NCBI GenBank assembly: GCA_035546295.1
Contig: DATKBT010000114.1
Location: 124,001 to 188,000 of the forward strand
Direction: 5' to 3'
Source of the DNA: DATKBT01 sp035546295
GTDB taxonomy: Bacteria > Acidobacteriota > Thermoanaerobaculia > Multivoradales > Multivoraceae
Length of the DNA stretch: 64,000 nt
Below are positions 1 to 10,500 of this stretch, piece by piece. Within the stretch, counting starts at the first letter, position 1. Each line of letters opens with the position of its first letter. A model generated the notes under the pieces. It ran no database searches. It saw nothing but the letters and a program-made list of their open reading frames with translations, and was not told the origin of the DNA. Position numbers and translations under genes: made by a program.

Positions 1-1
1 G

Positions 2-61
2 GCGGTGACCTGGGTGCCGCTGCGTTTGGGGATCCGGCACTTCGAGCGCTGCGACCTGTGA
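2..61 (+). CDS. C-terminal end of an unidentified protein (partial)
   Basis: Reading in frame 2 from the window edge gives 19 residues ending ...GIRHFERCDL and a TGA stop at 59-61. The fragment is too short to identify, and it could be chance reading. It is listed because the roughly 880 bases after it hold no convincing gene, so a gene ending here is plausible. Confidence 0.3.
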   Translation, partial: AVTWVPLRLGIRHFERCDL

Positions 62-309
62 GCTTCACCGGGCGCGCCGCCCTGACCACGCGAGCTAGAG
101 CTGAGAGTTAGGCACCGCACCGGTCTGGTCCTTCATCCAACGCGGGGGAGGGCCGAAGCCGGCCGCGGACGCCGAGCGCGACCCGTGAGCGGCGCGGACA
201 TCGCTCGAATCGGGCGACCGCCACGTCGTTCTGACCGATCTCGCGACCGCACGCGCGCCGGTCTCGCCCGGACCGTCGAAGACGACGTGCACAGATCGAT
301 CCCCCCGAG

Positions 310-723
310 TAGGAGCCCGTGGTGAAACTCCGCACGCCCGCACGACGAGGTCTCTCCGCTCCGCCGGTGGCCAAGAAGCCGACTGGTCGATCGTTGGTCG
401 TTGCCTCTGGTGCGCCGGCTTCTGGCCACCGGCTACGCTGCAGGCCCTTGTCGGCCTCCGGCTGGGTTCGGCCCCCCTCGCAGGCTCGGCGCGCCTCACC
501 GGCGTCGCCGCTTCGCGGCTCGGACCGGCGGCGTGGGCCCATTTGCTGCTTTGAGGACCACCTGCCGCGAGCGGCAGCTGGTCCTCTTCGTCGGCTTCGC
601 TGCGCTCAGCCTCAGGTTGGACCCTCCTCGCCGATGTCCCCGCATCGTCTGCGTCGGTCCGCCTTGCATCTGGACCCACGGCGCTCGCAATGCGGGCATC
701 CTGACTTTCACCACGGGCTCCTA
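310..723. repeat. 414-bp inverted-repeat element with internal hairpins (MITE-like)
   Basis: The left end TAGGAGCCCGTGGTGAAA (310-327) is repeated perfectly as the reverse complement at 706-723. Weaker symmetry continues inward (GCCCGCA and GCGAG/ACGAG on both sides), so the arms are about 40 bp. Inside are two further palindromes: 364-381 against 416-432 (17 of 18 paired) and 553-568 against 571-586 (15 of 16 paired). No transposase is encoded. No target-site duplication beyond the terminal TA is evident. This looks like a non-autonomous mobile element or a nested palindrome (REP/MITE-type), but a structured RNA gene cannot be excluded. Confidence 0.6.
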
Positions 724-742
724 ACCGCGCCGGTCGCGGAGT

Positions 743-758
743 TGGCCGCTTGATTGCA
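743..758 (+). promoter_or_regulatory. Candidate sigma-54 (-24/-12) promoter for the 943-2240 gene pair
   Basis: The bases TGGCCGCTTGATTGCA have GG (744-745) and GC (756-757) separated by exactly 10 nt, and they keep the TGGC and TTGCA parts of the sigma-54 consensus. Transcription would start near 769, leaving a leader of about 170 nt before the ATG at 943. The site lies 20 bp to the right of the inverted-repeat element. The sigma-54 activator gene at 2686-4308 makes it more credible. It is a match by eye only. Confidence 0.45.
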
Positions 759-942
759 TGGGACTTGTTTGCAAGGGACCTGTACCGTCGAGCTCGAAAT
801 GCCCAACGAGCCCAGGTCACCACTCCCGGGGGAGACGACGGCCCTGTGAGCTCGCCCGAGACAGTGCGAGCTCGGAGCGACCGTGGAGAGCGCCCAGGCT
901 CCCGCACGACGTCCACCCGCTCGCTGCATTGGAGAACCCCAG

Positions 943-1227
943 ATGAGAAACGAGACTCGCCTTTCGGCGCCGAATCGACGGTACGCGGAGGCTCACGAGC
1001 TGCACTACGGCGCGAAGAACCTGCAGGCCGCGCTGGAGCTCTACCGAGAGATCCTGGTGACCGACACGGGCACCCCGGAAGCCGGCTATGCCCGCTCGCA
1101 GATCCACAACATCGTGAAGGCGGTGGTCCCGGAGCAGACGCTCCTCGACGCGCAGTTCGAGCTGGCAGGAAGGCACCTCCAGCACGCTGATCCCACACTG
1201 GCGCGGCCGGCGCCGGTGGTGTCGTGA
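943..1227 (+). CDS. Small hypothetical protein with a TPR-like helical segment
   Basis: This is a 94-residue protein starting MRNETRLSAPNRRYAEAHEL. The ATG at 943 was chosen over an upstream in-frame ATG at 883 because GGAG lies about 8 nt before it. Residues 14-40 (YAEAHELHYG, LQAALELYREIL) have the spacing of one helix-turn-helix tetratricopeptide unit. A Thr/Gly-rich turn and a second helical part follow. There is no signal peptide and no Cys residue, and I do not recognise a function. Its stop overlaps the GTG start of the next gene by four bases (GTGA), so the two are probably translationally coupled and share a promoter, perhaps the sigma-54-like site at 743. Confidence 0.65.
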   Translation: MRNETRLSAPNRRYAEAHELHYGAKNLQAALELYREILVTDTGTPEAGYARSQIHNIVKAVVPEQTLLDAQFELAGRHLQHADPTLARPAPVVS

Positions 1228-2240
1228 GGTCTCTGGCCGGCCCGGCCGGCGCACCGCGTCTTACGGCTCACGACGGAGCGAAGCCCCCTGCACTGCGCTG
1301 GTCCACACCGTGGCTCGTCCTCTCGCTCTTGCTCCTCCTCGCCCTCGCCTTCGCACCCGCGGCCAGCGGCGCCCAAGCTGGGGTCGAAGAGCTCGTGCCG
1401 AACTCCCACGCGAGAAGCTTCGGCGAGGGCTGGGAATGTGATTGGGGCTACCGCAAGGTCGTCGAGAGCTGTGTCGCCGTGGAGGTCCCAGCGAACGCCT
1501 ACCTCGACGGTTCGGGCGACGGCTGGCAGTGCGTCCGGGGCTTCGACCGGGACGGGACAGCCTGCGCGCCGGTCGAGATCCCGCCGAACGCCTTCTTGAG
1601 CTCTCGCGGGAACGATTGGCAATGCGAGCGCGGCTACCAGCGAGTGGATCGCGTCTGCAAGGAGATCGACGTCCCTGCGAATGCGTATGCCACGGACTCC
1701 TTCTTCGGATCCGGCTGGGAGTGCGTGCGAGGCTTTCAGGCGCGCGACGGGGACTGCGTCGCGATCGCCGTCCCCGTGAACGGATTCCTGGACGACCGCG
1801 GGCGGGACTGGCAATGCGAGCGGAGCTATCGCAAGACCGATCAGAGCTGCGTGCTCGTCTCGGTGCCGGCTCACGCCCACCTCGACGATTCCGGCAACGG
1901 CTGGGCCTGCGAGCGGGGCTTCCGCCGGAGCCGCGACGCCTGTGAGCCGATCTCCGTCCCGGCGCACGGCCATCTGGCGGCTTCGGGCGTCGACTGGGAG
2001 TGCGCGCGCGGGTTTCGGCGAAGCGACGACGCCTGCCTCGCGATCGACGTGCCCGAGCACGGCTATCTGGACCACTCGGGTCAGGACTGGGATTGCGCCC
2101 GGGGCTACCAGCGGACCGGCGACATCTGCGTCCGGTTGGAAATGCCCGCCGACGCCCATCTCGGTTACTCCGGAAACGCCTGGACGTGCAACCCCGGCTT
2201 CGTGAGGCGGGATGATCGATGCATCCGGAACCCGGGTTGA
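1224..2240 (+). CDS. Secreted protein of nine Cys-containing ~31-residue repeats
   Basis: A 338-residue protein. Residues 1-50 are a long N-terminus with a hydrophobic run (WLVLSLLLLLALAFAPAASG) ending in an Ala-x-Ala type signal-peptidase site, so export is likely. The rest is nine consecutive repeats of about 31 residues with the pattern VP-x-[NH]-[AG]-[YFH]-L-x-x-S-G-x-x-W-x-C-x-R-G-[FY]-x-R-x(4)-C. Each repeat has two Cys, probably one disulfide per repeat, plus an invariant Trp. Repeat 4 carries a two-residue insertion (DSFFGSGW) and repeat 1 is divergent. The fold resembles small disulfide modules of surface or adhesion proteins, but I cannot name the family. It is coupled to the small upstream gene and lies beside the sigma-54 regulator. 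An extracytoplasmic structural or binding role is inference. Confidence 0.75.
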   Translation: MRSLAGPAGAPRLTAHDGAKPPALRWSTPWLVLSLLLLLALAFAPAASGAQAGVEELVPNSHARSFGEGWECDWGYRKVVESCVAVEVPANAYLDGSGDGWQCVRGFDRDGTACAPVEIPPNAFLSSRGNDWQCERGYQRVDRVCKEIDVPANAYATDSFFGSGWECVRGFQARDGDCVAIAVPVNGFLDDRGRDWQCERSYRKTDQSCVLVSVPAHAHLDDSGNGWACERGFRRSRDACEPISVPAHGHLAASGVDWECARGFRRSDDACLAIDVPEHGYLDHSGQDWDCARGYQRTGDICVRLEMPADAHLGYSGNAWTCNPGFVRRDDRCIRNPG

Positions 2241-2685
2241 CGATTCGTCGAGTCGAGAGCCCGCGACGACAGTCCACCCTCGAACTGCAGGAGGTCCGCC
2301 CCGAGGACGGCGCAACGGCGGCGCAGATCCGGTGGCCGGGCGGCAGCGAGACGGGCTCGCCTCCTGGTCCGAGGGAGTCGACGCTCGACGAGCGCAAGCC
2401 GAACTTCGCCTCCAGCGCCGCGCCGTTGCGTGCAACCGGACGCGGGCACGATGCCGACCGCCTGCGTCGAAACACCACGAAGCCGATCACGCGCAGCGAC
2501 CAATGCGACGCCGCAAAGATCGGGAGCCCCGGCATGCGCGACGGTACGAGGCGGCGGGCGTTGCTCGGGGAGGCGGATCGCGCGCTGCGCAGCGCGAAGG
2601 CGAACGGCAAGGATCGCGTGACCTCGGCGAGTCGGTCCTGAGCCGACCCTCGGTCTCTCGAGGAGGCGCTGGGCTGGCCTGCCGG
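2241..2685. other. Intergenic region between convergent genes, no confident gene
   Basis: These 445 bases separate the Cys-repeat protein gene (plus) from the 3' end of the sigma-54 regulator gene (minus). Open frames exist on both strands (2219-2641 plus; 1261-2610 and 2165-2503 minus), but they are basic, low-information translations. One minus-strand frame has a short hydrophobic run (LPIFAASHWSLRVIGFVVF) starting about 35 residues after an ATG at 2610. That could be a remnant of a membrane protein, but nothing extends it. No terminator hairpin with a T-run was seen. Confidence 0.4.
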
Positions 2686-4308
2686 TCAGGCCCAGCTCTT
2701 GAGCTTCCGGTAGAGCGTCGCCGAGCTGATCTCCAGCTGCTCCGAGGTTCGCTTCCGGTTTCCCTCGTTGAGGTCGAGAACGGCGAGCACGTAGTCCTTC
2801 TCGACCTCCGCCAGGGGCTTCACGGTCCCGCTGGCGGCCACCGGCCTGGGGAACGCCTTGCGGACCTCCTCCGGCAGGTCGTCGACCTCCACGCGATTCC
2901 CGCGGGCGAGCGCGACGGCGCGTTCCATCGCGTTCTCGAGCTCCCGCACGTTGCCGGGCCAGTCGTAGCGCAGGAGCTGGTCGGCGCTCGCCGGCGTCAG
3001 ACCCGAGATCTGGCGGCCCATTCGCACCACCGCGTCGGCGAGCAGCACCCGAGCGAGCGGCAGGACGTCGTCCCTACGCTCGCGCAGCGGAGGCACGTGG
3101 AGCTCGACCACCTTGAGACGGTAGTAGAGGTCCTGGCGAAAGCTGTCGTCGGCGACCCCGTGGGCCAGATCGCGGTTGGTGGTGGCCACCACCCGCACGT
3201 CCACCGAGCGGGTCTTGTTCTCCCCGACCCGACGGATCTCACGCTCCTGGAGCACCCGCAGGAGCTTGACCTGCATGCCCGCAGAGACCTCCCCGATCTC
3301 GTCGAGCAACAGGGTCCCGCGGTTGGCGGCTTCGAACAGGCCAGGTCGGTCGGAGCTCGCGCCCGTGAACGCCCCTCGGGCGTGCCCGAAGAGCTCCCTC
3401 TCGAGCAGCGTCTCGGTGATGGCGCCGCAGTTGACGGCGATGAAGGGCCCCGACGACCGGCTCGACTCGTCGTGGAGCAGCCTCGCGATGCGTTCCTTGC
3501 CCACTCCGCTCTCACCCGTGATCAGCACCGTGGCGTCGACCTTCGCCACCCGTTTTGCCAGCTCCACGACCTGCTGCATCCTGGGGCTCTTGGCGACGAT
3601 CCCCATCGGCTCCTCGATGTCGCGGACGACGCGCACCAGGGCGCGACGGTGGGCTCGCAGCTTCTCCTCCGCCGCCTTCAAGGTCGTCGTCACCCTGCTG
3701 AGCGAAACGTCGAGCGTCTCCTCGAGCCGCCCCGAATCGAAGTAGGCCAACGCATCGGCGTGCTCATCGCCCCACTCCTCGCGCGTGCGCCCCAGGAGGT
3801 GGCACGCTGCATGCCCCTGTCCCAGGCAGCGCTTCTCGAGCACGTACACCTCCTTGCCGGTGGTGCGGCTGACGTAGCCGCTGACCAGACCGGAGATCGT
3901 CCAGCACACCGCCGAGTCGGACCGGCCGAAGTGGAGGAGGTGCTGCTCCGCCTCGTAGGACGACAGCAGGATCGCCCCCTTCTCGGTGAGCGGATCCTCG
4001 CTGCCCGGTTGGTTGCGAAAGAGCCCTTCGAGCGTGAACATGCGGGGCCCCGCGCAGCGCCACTCCTCGCGGCTCTCCCACTCGAACTCCTTCTCCATGG
4101 CCGCCGCCATCCGCCATCCATGGGCGAAGCCGAACTGGGTCAGCACCGCACGCGCTGCGGTCACGCCGAAGTTCTCCACCAGGTACTGCCGCAGGACCCC
4201 CATCGCCACGGCGTCGAGCAACAGCGCGCGCTGCCCGGCGAAACGGACCAAGCCACCCTCCGGGTCCAGCTCCAGCAACTCCTCGTGGTGCAGGTCCTCG
4301 GTACGCAG
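2686..4308 (-). CDS. XylR/DmpR-family sigma-54-dependent transcriptional activator (XylR_N-V4R-AAA-Fis)
   Basis: An enhancer-binding protein of about 540 residues. Residues ~8-110 match the XylR N-terminal effector domain (ELDPEGGLVRF, LTQFGFAHGWRMA). Residues ~140-200 form the V4R domain (SGYVSRTTGKEVYVLEKRCL). The AAA+ module has Walker A GESGVGKE near 263, the sigma-54-contacting GAFTGA loop near 310 and Walker B LLLDEIGE near 334. A Fis-type helix-turn-helix ends the protein (RKRTSEQLEISSATLYRKLK). Relatives sense phenols or other small aromatics directly in the N-domain. The start is uncertain: no in-frame ATG or GTG lies close to the domain. I chose a CTG at 4308 preceded by AGGGGGG; in-frame ATGs at 4467 and 4611 would add an implausible basic leader. 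It is divergent from the glucan synthase gene and has a dyad just upstream. Confidence 0.88.
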   Translation of the reverse strand: MRTEDLHHEELLELDPEGGLVRFAGQRALLLDAVAMGVLRQYLVENFGVTAARAVLTQFGFAHGWRMAAAMEKEFEWESREEWRCAGPRMFTLEGLFRNQPGSEDPLTEKGAILLSSYEAEQHLLHFGRSDSAVCWTISGLVSGYVSRTTGKEVYVLEKRCLGQGHAACHLLGRTREEWGDEHADALAYFDSGRLEETLDVSLSRVTTTLKAAEEKLRAHRRALVRVVRDIEEPMGIVAKSPRMQQVVELAKRVAKVDATVLITGESGVGKERIARLLHDESSRSSGPFIAVNCGAITETLLERELFGHARGAFTGASSDRPGLFEAANRGTLLLDEIGEVSAGMQVKLLRVLQEREIRRVGENKTRSVDVRVVATTNRDLAHGVADDSFRQDLYYRLKVVELHVPPLRERRDDVLPLARVLLADAVVRMGRQISGLTPASADQLLRYDWPGNVRELENAMERAVALARGNRVEVDDLPEEVRKAFPRPVAASGTVKPLAEVEKDYVLAVLDLNEGNRKRTSEQLEISSATLYRKLKSWA

Positions 4309-4320
4309 GCTTGCCCCCCT

Positions 4321-4352
4321 TTCAAAATGACAGTACCAGGTTTCATTTTGAA
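4321..4352. promoter_or_regulatory. AT-rich 10-bp perfect dyad, putative activator/operator site
   Basis: TTCAAAATGA (4321-4330) and its exact complement TCATTTTGAA (4343-4352) are separated by 12 bp, so half-site centres are 22 bp apart, two helical turns. It is one of the few AT-rich spots in this GC-rich region and sits at the 5' end of the sigma-54 regulator gene, between it and ndvB. XylR/DmpR-type proteins bind tandem inverted repeats upstream of their targets and often autoregulate, so this is a good candidate for that regulator's own site. I saw no second copy next to the two sigma-54-like promoters. Confidence 0.6.
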
Positions 4353-4523
4353 TGGATCGGTCTCGGCGGCACAGGAAATCGACCGACGCTCCGGCCCACG
4401 CCGGAAGGCTGGAATCGGCCGTGACGGCCCCTGGCTTCCACCTCGACGGACACGACGTGAAGGTCATCACCCCGGCCGACGCGGGCAGCGGGCGGACGGC
4501 GCCGCCGCTGGAGGAAGCGACCG

Positions 4524-7500
4524 TTGAAGAACCGCGTGACCAGACGCCACGCCCCTCTGGGCGCCGCGACCTGGAGGCGCCCGCCGAGGGGGGGCGTGGT
4601 CGTCGAGGCACTCGACTTCCTCGAAGAGCCGCTGCGCGCCGAGCTCTTCGGCACGGAGCGCCTGGAGCAGCATGCCGAGAGTCTGGCCCAGGCCGATCGC
4701 GCGAGCGACAGCGCGGCCGAGAAGCCGCCCGCCGGCAGGGATCTTCTCGCCAGGGTCCGAGAGAACGCTCGAGCGCTGCTCGACGGGTATCGCAGCATCG
4801 CCGAGACTGCCATGGCGAAGCACGAGATCACGCCTGCTGCGGAGTGGATCCTCGACAACTTCCACGTGGTGGACGAACAGCTTCGAGAGATCCGCGACCA
4901 TCTGCCGGAGGACTACTACCGCGCTCTGCCGAAGATCGCCTCTGGGCAGCTCGCGGGGTACCCGCGCGTGTACGGGCTGGCCTGGGCCTACGTGGCCCAC
5001 ACCGACAGTCGCTTCGAGCTCGAGACGCTGCAACGCTTCGTCGCGGCCTACCAGCGAGCCCAGCCACTGACCGTCGGCGAGCTCTGGGCGATCGCCATCC
5101 ACCTCCGTATCGCTCTCGTCGAGAATCTGCGGCGGCTGTCGGAGCTGATCAACCAGTCTCGTCGGCAACGAGCTCACGCCGACGAGCTGTCGAACCGGCT
5201 GCTGGGCCTCGACGGCCAGCCGTCGGAGGCCCCGGACCGAGTCCTGAAAGGCCTCGGGGACGTCCACCTCGGCAGGGCGTTCGCCGTCCAGCTCGTCCAA
5301 CGGATTCGCGGCCAGGACCCCTCCACCATGCCGGCTCTCGTCTGGCTCGACCAGCGGCTCAGCGCCCAAGGGACCTCGGCCGAAGACGCGGTGGCTCAGG
5401 AGCATCAGGCCCAGGCTGCGGCCAACGTCACCGTCCGCAACATCGTCACCAGCATGCGCTGGATGTCTTCGATCGACTGGCCCGATTTCTTCGAGAGCGT
5501 CAGCCTGCTCGACGAGGTCCTGCGCAGCGCTCCCGGCTTCGCAGCGATGGACTTCGCAACGCGGGACGAGTACCGAGGTCAGATCGAGCAGCTCTCCCGG
5601 GGATCGGGCCGATCCGAGATCGAGGTGGCGCGAGAGGCGGTGCGACTTGCGCGCGCCGCGAGCGAGGAGAGCGGCGCCGCCACGAGTGTTTCGGGCATCC
5701 CCCAACGAGCCGAGGAGGACCCCGGCTACTACGTCGTCGCCGCGGGGCGTAGGGCCTTCGAGAAGAGGCTCGGCTTCCGAGTGCCTCTGCGCACGCGGCT
5801 CCGGCGCGCCTTTCGCGACCGGGCGATGTCGGGCTACCTGGGCGGGATCGCGGCGCTGACCGCCCTCATCCTCGGCGGTCTACTGCTCTCGACCAGGAGC
5901 GCAGGAGCTGCCGGCTGGACGCTCGCGCTGCTGGGGATTCTCGGCCTGGTGCCGGCCTCGGACCTCGCGGTCTCGCTCGTCCACCGCCTGGTACCGCTCC
6001 TGGTGCCGCCCCGTCTGCTCCCCAAGCTCGAGCTCGCGGGTGGCGTTCCCGCCGAGCTCCGGACCCTGGTGGTCGTTCCCACGCTGCTGAGCCGCGCACC
6101 CGACATCGCGGGGCAGCTCGGTGGCCTGGAGGTGCACTATCTCGCGAACCCGAGAGGCCATCTCCACTTCGCCCTGCTCACCGACTGGACGGACGCCGCC
6201 GCAGAGCACAGACCGGGCGACGAGGAGCTGGTCGCCGCGCTGGCCGCCGGCGTCGCGGATCTCAACCAGCGGTACGGGAGCCCGCCGGGCGGCGGAAAGC
6301 GATTTCTGCTGCTGCATCGACGGCGGGTGTGGAACCGCGAGGAAGGCGCGTGGATCGGTTGGGAGAGGAAGCGCGGAAAGCTCCACGAGCTCAACCGGCT
6401 GCTGCGCGGCGCCGCCGATACCACCTTCGTTGCGATCGACGGCGAACCGCCGACGGTGCCTGCGGGCGTTCGCTACGTCATCACCCTGGACGCCGACACC
6501 CGTCTCCCCATGGGATCCGCTCGCCGCCTGGTCGGAGCGATGGCACACCCGTTGAATCGGCCTCGGTTCGATCCTGGAGCGGAGCGCGTCGTCGACGGAT
6601 ACGCGATCCTGCAGCCGCGGGTCACTCCTTCGCTGCCGACCGGGCCCGGAAGCTCGACCTACCAGCGGATCCTCTCGGGCCCCGGGGGTGTGGATCCGTA
6701 CGCTGCCGCGGTCTCCGACGTGTATCAGGACCTCTTCAACGAGGGCTCGTACACCGGAAAGGGGATCTACGACGTGGACGCGTTCGAGCAGGCTCTCGCC
6801 GGCAGGGCGCCCGAGAATACGCTCCTCAGCCACGATCTTTTCGAGAGCTCGTTCGCGCGCACCGGGCTGGCGACCGACGTGGACCTGTTCGAGCAGTTCC
6901 CCACCAACTACGAGGTCGCCGCACGCCGCCAGCATCGCTGGGTGCGTGGTGACTGGCAGCTCCTGCCCTGGATCCTGGGCCGGGCCGACGGCCCCTCGGG
7001 CAACAGACGGACCGCCGGCATCCACCTGCTGGGACGGTGGAAGATGGTCGACAACCTCCGTCGCAGCCTGGTCGCGCCCAGCGCTCTCCTGGTCGCGCTC
7101 GCCGGCTGGATCCTCCCGACCGTGCCGCCCCTCCTGTGGACCGGGCTCCTCGTGGGGTCGATCGCGGTGCCGGCCTTCATCCCGGTCTTGAACGGTCTGG
7201 TCCCTCGGCGATCGGGAGTCTCCAAACGCAGTCACCTGCGGGCGGTCGGCCACGACCTCTCCGTGGCCTCGTCTCAGACACTCCTGTCGATCACGATGCT
7301 GGCCTTTCAGGCCTGGCTGATGGTGGATGCGATCGCCCGCACGATCGGCCGGCTCTACCTGACCAAGCGACACCTCCTCGAGTGGGTGACGGCAGCCCAG
7401 GCGGGTCACGGCCGTGACCTCAGGCTGAGGGCCTTCTACCGGCATCTCCGCTGGGGCGTGGTGGTGGCGGTCGGAGCCTGCCTGCTGGTCGTCGCGCTCA

Positions 7501-10500
7501 AGCCGAGCGCCTGGCCGGTGGCCGTGCCGTTCGTCCTGCTGTGGATGCTGTCGCCGATCGTCGCCTGGCGGATCAGCCTTCCCGCGAGGCCCGCGAAGTC
7601 GCAGCGCCCCTCCCCCGAGGACGCGCGGGCATTGCGGCAGATCGCCCGCCGCACCTGGCGCTATTTCGAGGACTTCGTCGACGAGCGCAACCACCATCTT
7701 CCGCCGGACAACTTCCAGGAGATTCCCGAACCGGTCGAGGCCCACCGGACCTCGCCGACGAACATGGGGCTCTATCTGCTCGCCATCACGGTTGCCCGTG
7801 ACCTGGGCTGGATCGGTCGCTCGGACATGGTCGATCGGCTCGAGGCGACGCTGGGAACCATGAGCCGTTTGGAGCGGGTGCGCGGCCACCTCCTCAACTG
7901 GTACGACACCCACGACCTCAGGCCGCTCGAACCCAGGTACGTGTCGACCGTGGACAGCGGCAACCTGGCCGGCTCCCTGATCGCGCTGGCTCGAGCGTGC
8001 TCCGAGACCGCGTACCGACCCCTCACCGACCCGCAGATCTTCGAGGGAATCGGCGACTCGGTACGGCTGCTGATCGATTCGACCCGGGCCGAGGACGCCG
8101 ATGGCGTCCGATCCGGCGCCCGCGCCGAGCTGCACGCGGCCGCGCAGGCCCTGGCGGCCGTACTGGGCGCTGCGCCCGGCTCGGCGCCCGAACGGATCGA
8201 TCTCCTGCGCGCGCTCGAGTCGCGAGCGGACCACCTGGTGGAGATCGCGCGCACGCTGCCGCGCAGAGGCGAGGACCCATCCGGAGGCGCTCGCCGACTC
8301 GACGAGGGCGGTTGCCCTCGCGAGCCCTCGATCTGGGCGCGCGCGGTGCGCGACTCGATCCGAAGTCATCTCCGGGACCTGGAGCTCGACCAGGAAGCTC
8401 TCGCGCACCGCCTCTCGGCGCTGACCTCGTTCGCCGAGGGGATAGTGCGAGCCATGGACTTCCGCTTCCTCCTCGATCCCACGTCCGAGCTGTTCTCGAT
8501 CGGCTATCGCGTCGGCGACGGTTCGCTCGATCCCGGAAGGTACGACCTGCTGGCCTCCGAAGCCCGACTGGCGAGCTTCGTCGCGATCGCCAAGGGCGAC
8601 GTGCCGCCCCAGCACTGGTTCCAGCTCGGCCGGTCGCTCACGCCGGTCGGTGGCGGCGCGGCCCTGGTGTCGTGGTCCGGGTCGATGTTCGAGTACCTCC
8701 TGCCTCTGCTGTTGATGACGCAGCCTCCACAGAGCCTGCTGGATCTGAGCTGCCGGTTGGTGGTCGGACGCCAGATCCGCTACGGCGCTCAACGGCGCGT
8801 CCCCTGGGGAGTCTCGGAGTCGGCCTACAACGTCCGCGACGCGCAACTCACCTACCAGTACACGGCGCTCGGCGTCCCCGGCCTCGGGCTCAAGCGAGGG
8901 TTGTTCGAGGACGTCGTCGTCGCCCCCTACGCCACGGCGCTCGCAGCCATGGTCGACTCCGGCGCCGCCCTCGCCAACTTCGACCGCCTCGAGGCAGCGG
9001 GAGCGCTCGGGGTCTACGGGTTCTACGAGGCGCTCGACTACACGCCTTCGAGATTGCCGGCGAGGACTCCCGTCGTCGTGGTGCGCGCCTACATGGCGCA
9101 CCATCAGGCCATGACTCTGGTGGCCCTGGCCAACGTGCTGGACGACGGGTCGACCCGCAGACGCTTCCATTCCCATCCGCTGGTCCAGGCTGCCGAGCTG
9201 CTGCTCCAGGAGCGCACCCCGAGAGCGGTGGCCATCACCCGGCCGCGAGCCGAGGAGGTCCAGGTCGCTCCGCTGGTGAGGGAGCTGCTTCTCCCCACCC
9301 TGCGGCGCTTCGATTCCCCGCACGACGTGACTCCTCGCACGCACCTGCTCTCCAACGGGCGCTACACGGTCATGGTGACGGCAGCGGGCGCGGGCTTCAG
9401 CCGGTGGCGCGACCTGGCCGTGACTCGCTGGCGCGAGGACACCACGCGTGATTGCTGGGGGACGTTCGTCTTTCTCCGCGACGTCGAGACCGGCGGCACG
9501 TGGTCCGCCGGCTTCCAACCGAGCGGAACCGCCGTCGATCGGTACGACGTCGTGTACTGCGAGGACCGGGTCAGCATCTCTCAGACAGACGGATCGCTCT
9601 CGATCACCCTCGAGATCGTGGTTTCCTCGGAGGACGACGCCGAGCTCCGTCGGCTGACGGTCACCAACCTCGAGGACCGGGAACGAGAGATCGATTTCAC
9701 GTCGTATGCCGAGATCGTCCTGGCGACGCAAGCGGCGGACGAGGCCCACCCCACCTTCTCGAATCTCTTCGTGCAGACGGAGCTCGTTCCCGCTCTCGGT
9801 ACGCTGCTCGCCACCCGCCGCCAGCGTTCGGCGGACGACCCGCCGGTCTGGCTCGCCCACCTCGCCGCCGTCGACGGAGCGATCATCGACCCCCCGCAGC
9901 ACGAGACCGACCGTGCGCGCTTCCTGGGCCGGGGCCGCGAGGTCCGCACCGCAGCCTCCGTCATCGACGGCCTGCCGCTGAGCGGCTCCACCGGCACGGT
10001 GCTCGACCCCATCGTGAGCCTTCGGCATCGCGTCGCGCTCCCCGCTCGGGGGACGGTCCGGCTGGTGTACACCACGCTGGTTGCGCCATCACGGGAGGAG
10101 GCGCTCGACACCGCCGACAAGTACCGCCAGTCGGCGACCTTCGAACGCGAGAGCACCCTGGCCTGGACGCGGGCGCAGGTCCAGCTTCACCACCTGGGGA
10201 TCCGCCAGGACGAGGCCCATCTCTTCCAACGGCTGGCCAACCGCCTGCTGTACACCGATCCGACCCTTCGTGCTTCCCGGCAGGTGCTCGCCGCGAATCG
10301 CTCGGGCCCCTCCAGGCTGTGGACCTTCGGGATCTCGGGCGACCTGCCGATCGCGCTCGTGCGCGTGGCGGTGGACGCGGAGCGGGAGGTCGTGGCTCAG
10401 CTCCTGCGAGCGCACGAGTACTGGAGGCTCAAGGGGGTCCCAGCCGACCTGGTGATCCTGACGGCGCGGAACGTCTCCTACGCTCAGTATCTCCAGCAGT

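Larger units (their letters stand above)
62..942. other. Gene-free region with a structured repeat element and a candidate promoter
   Basis: Several long open frames cross this stretch on both strands, but their translations are Arg/Ser/Pro-rich, lack recognisable domains and look like the by-product of GC-rich DNA. Bases 310-723 are bounded by inverted repeats (separate entry). A sigma-54-like -24/-12 element sits at 743-758. Bases 62-309 show nothing I can name; the minus strand there could be a decayed gene end. Confidence 0.5.

Noticed and set aside
760..772. GGGACTTGTTTGC as a second sigma-54 element
   Set aside because: GG and GC are only 8 or 9 nt apart instead of the required 10; the element at 743-758 fits.
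95..1198. Long minus-strand frame over the first kilobase
   Set aside because: It runs through the inverted-repeat element and the 943-1227 gene, is Arg/Pro/Ser-rich and resembles no protein.
2165..2641. Open frames on both strands between the Cys-repeat gene and the sigma-54 regulator
   Set aside because: Translations are basic and low in information, without domain, signal or ribosome-binding site; a short hydrophobic run on the minus strand is not enough.
5880..10028. Very long minus-strand frame opposite ndvB (about 1380 residues)
   Set aside because: Antisense by-product of GC-rich codon use; ndvB on the plus strand has full family motifs.
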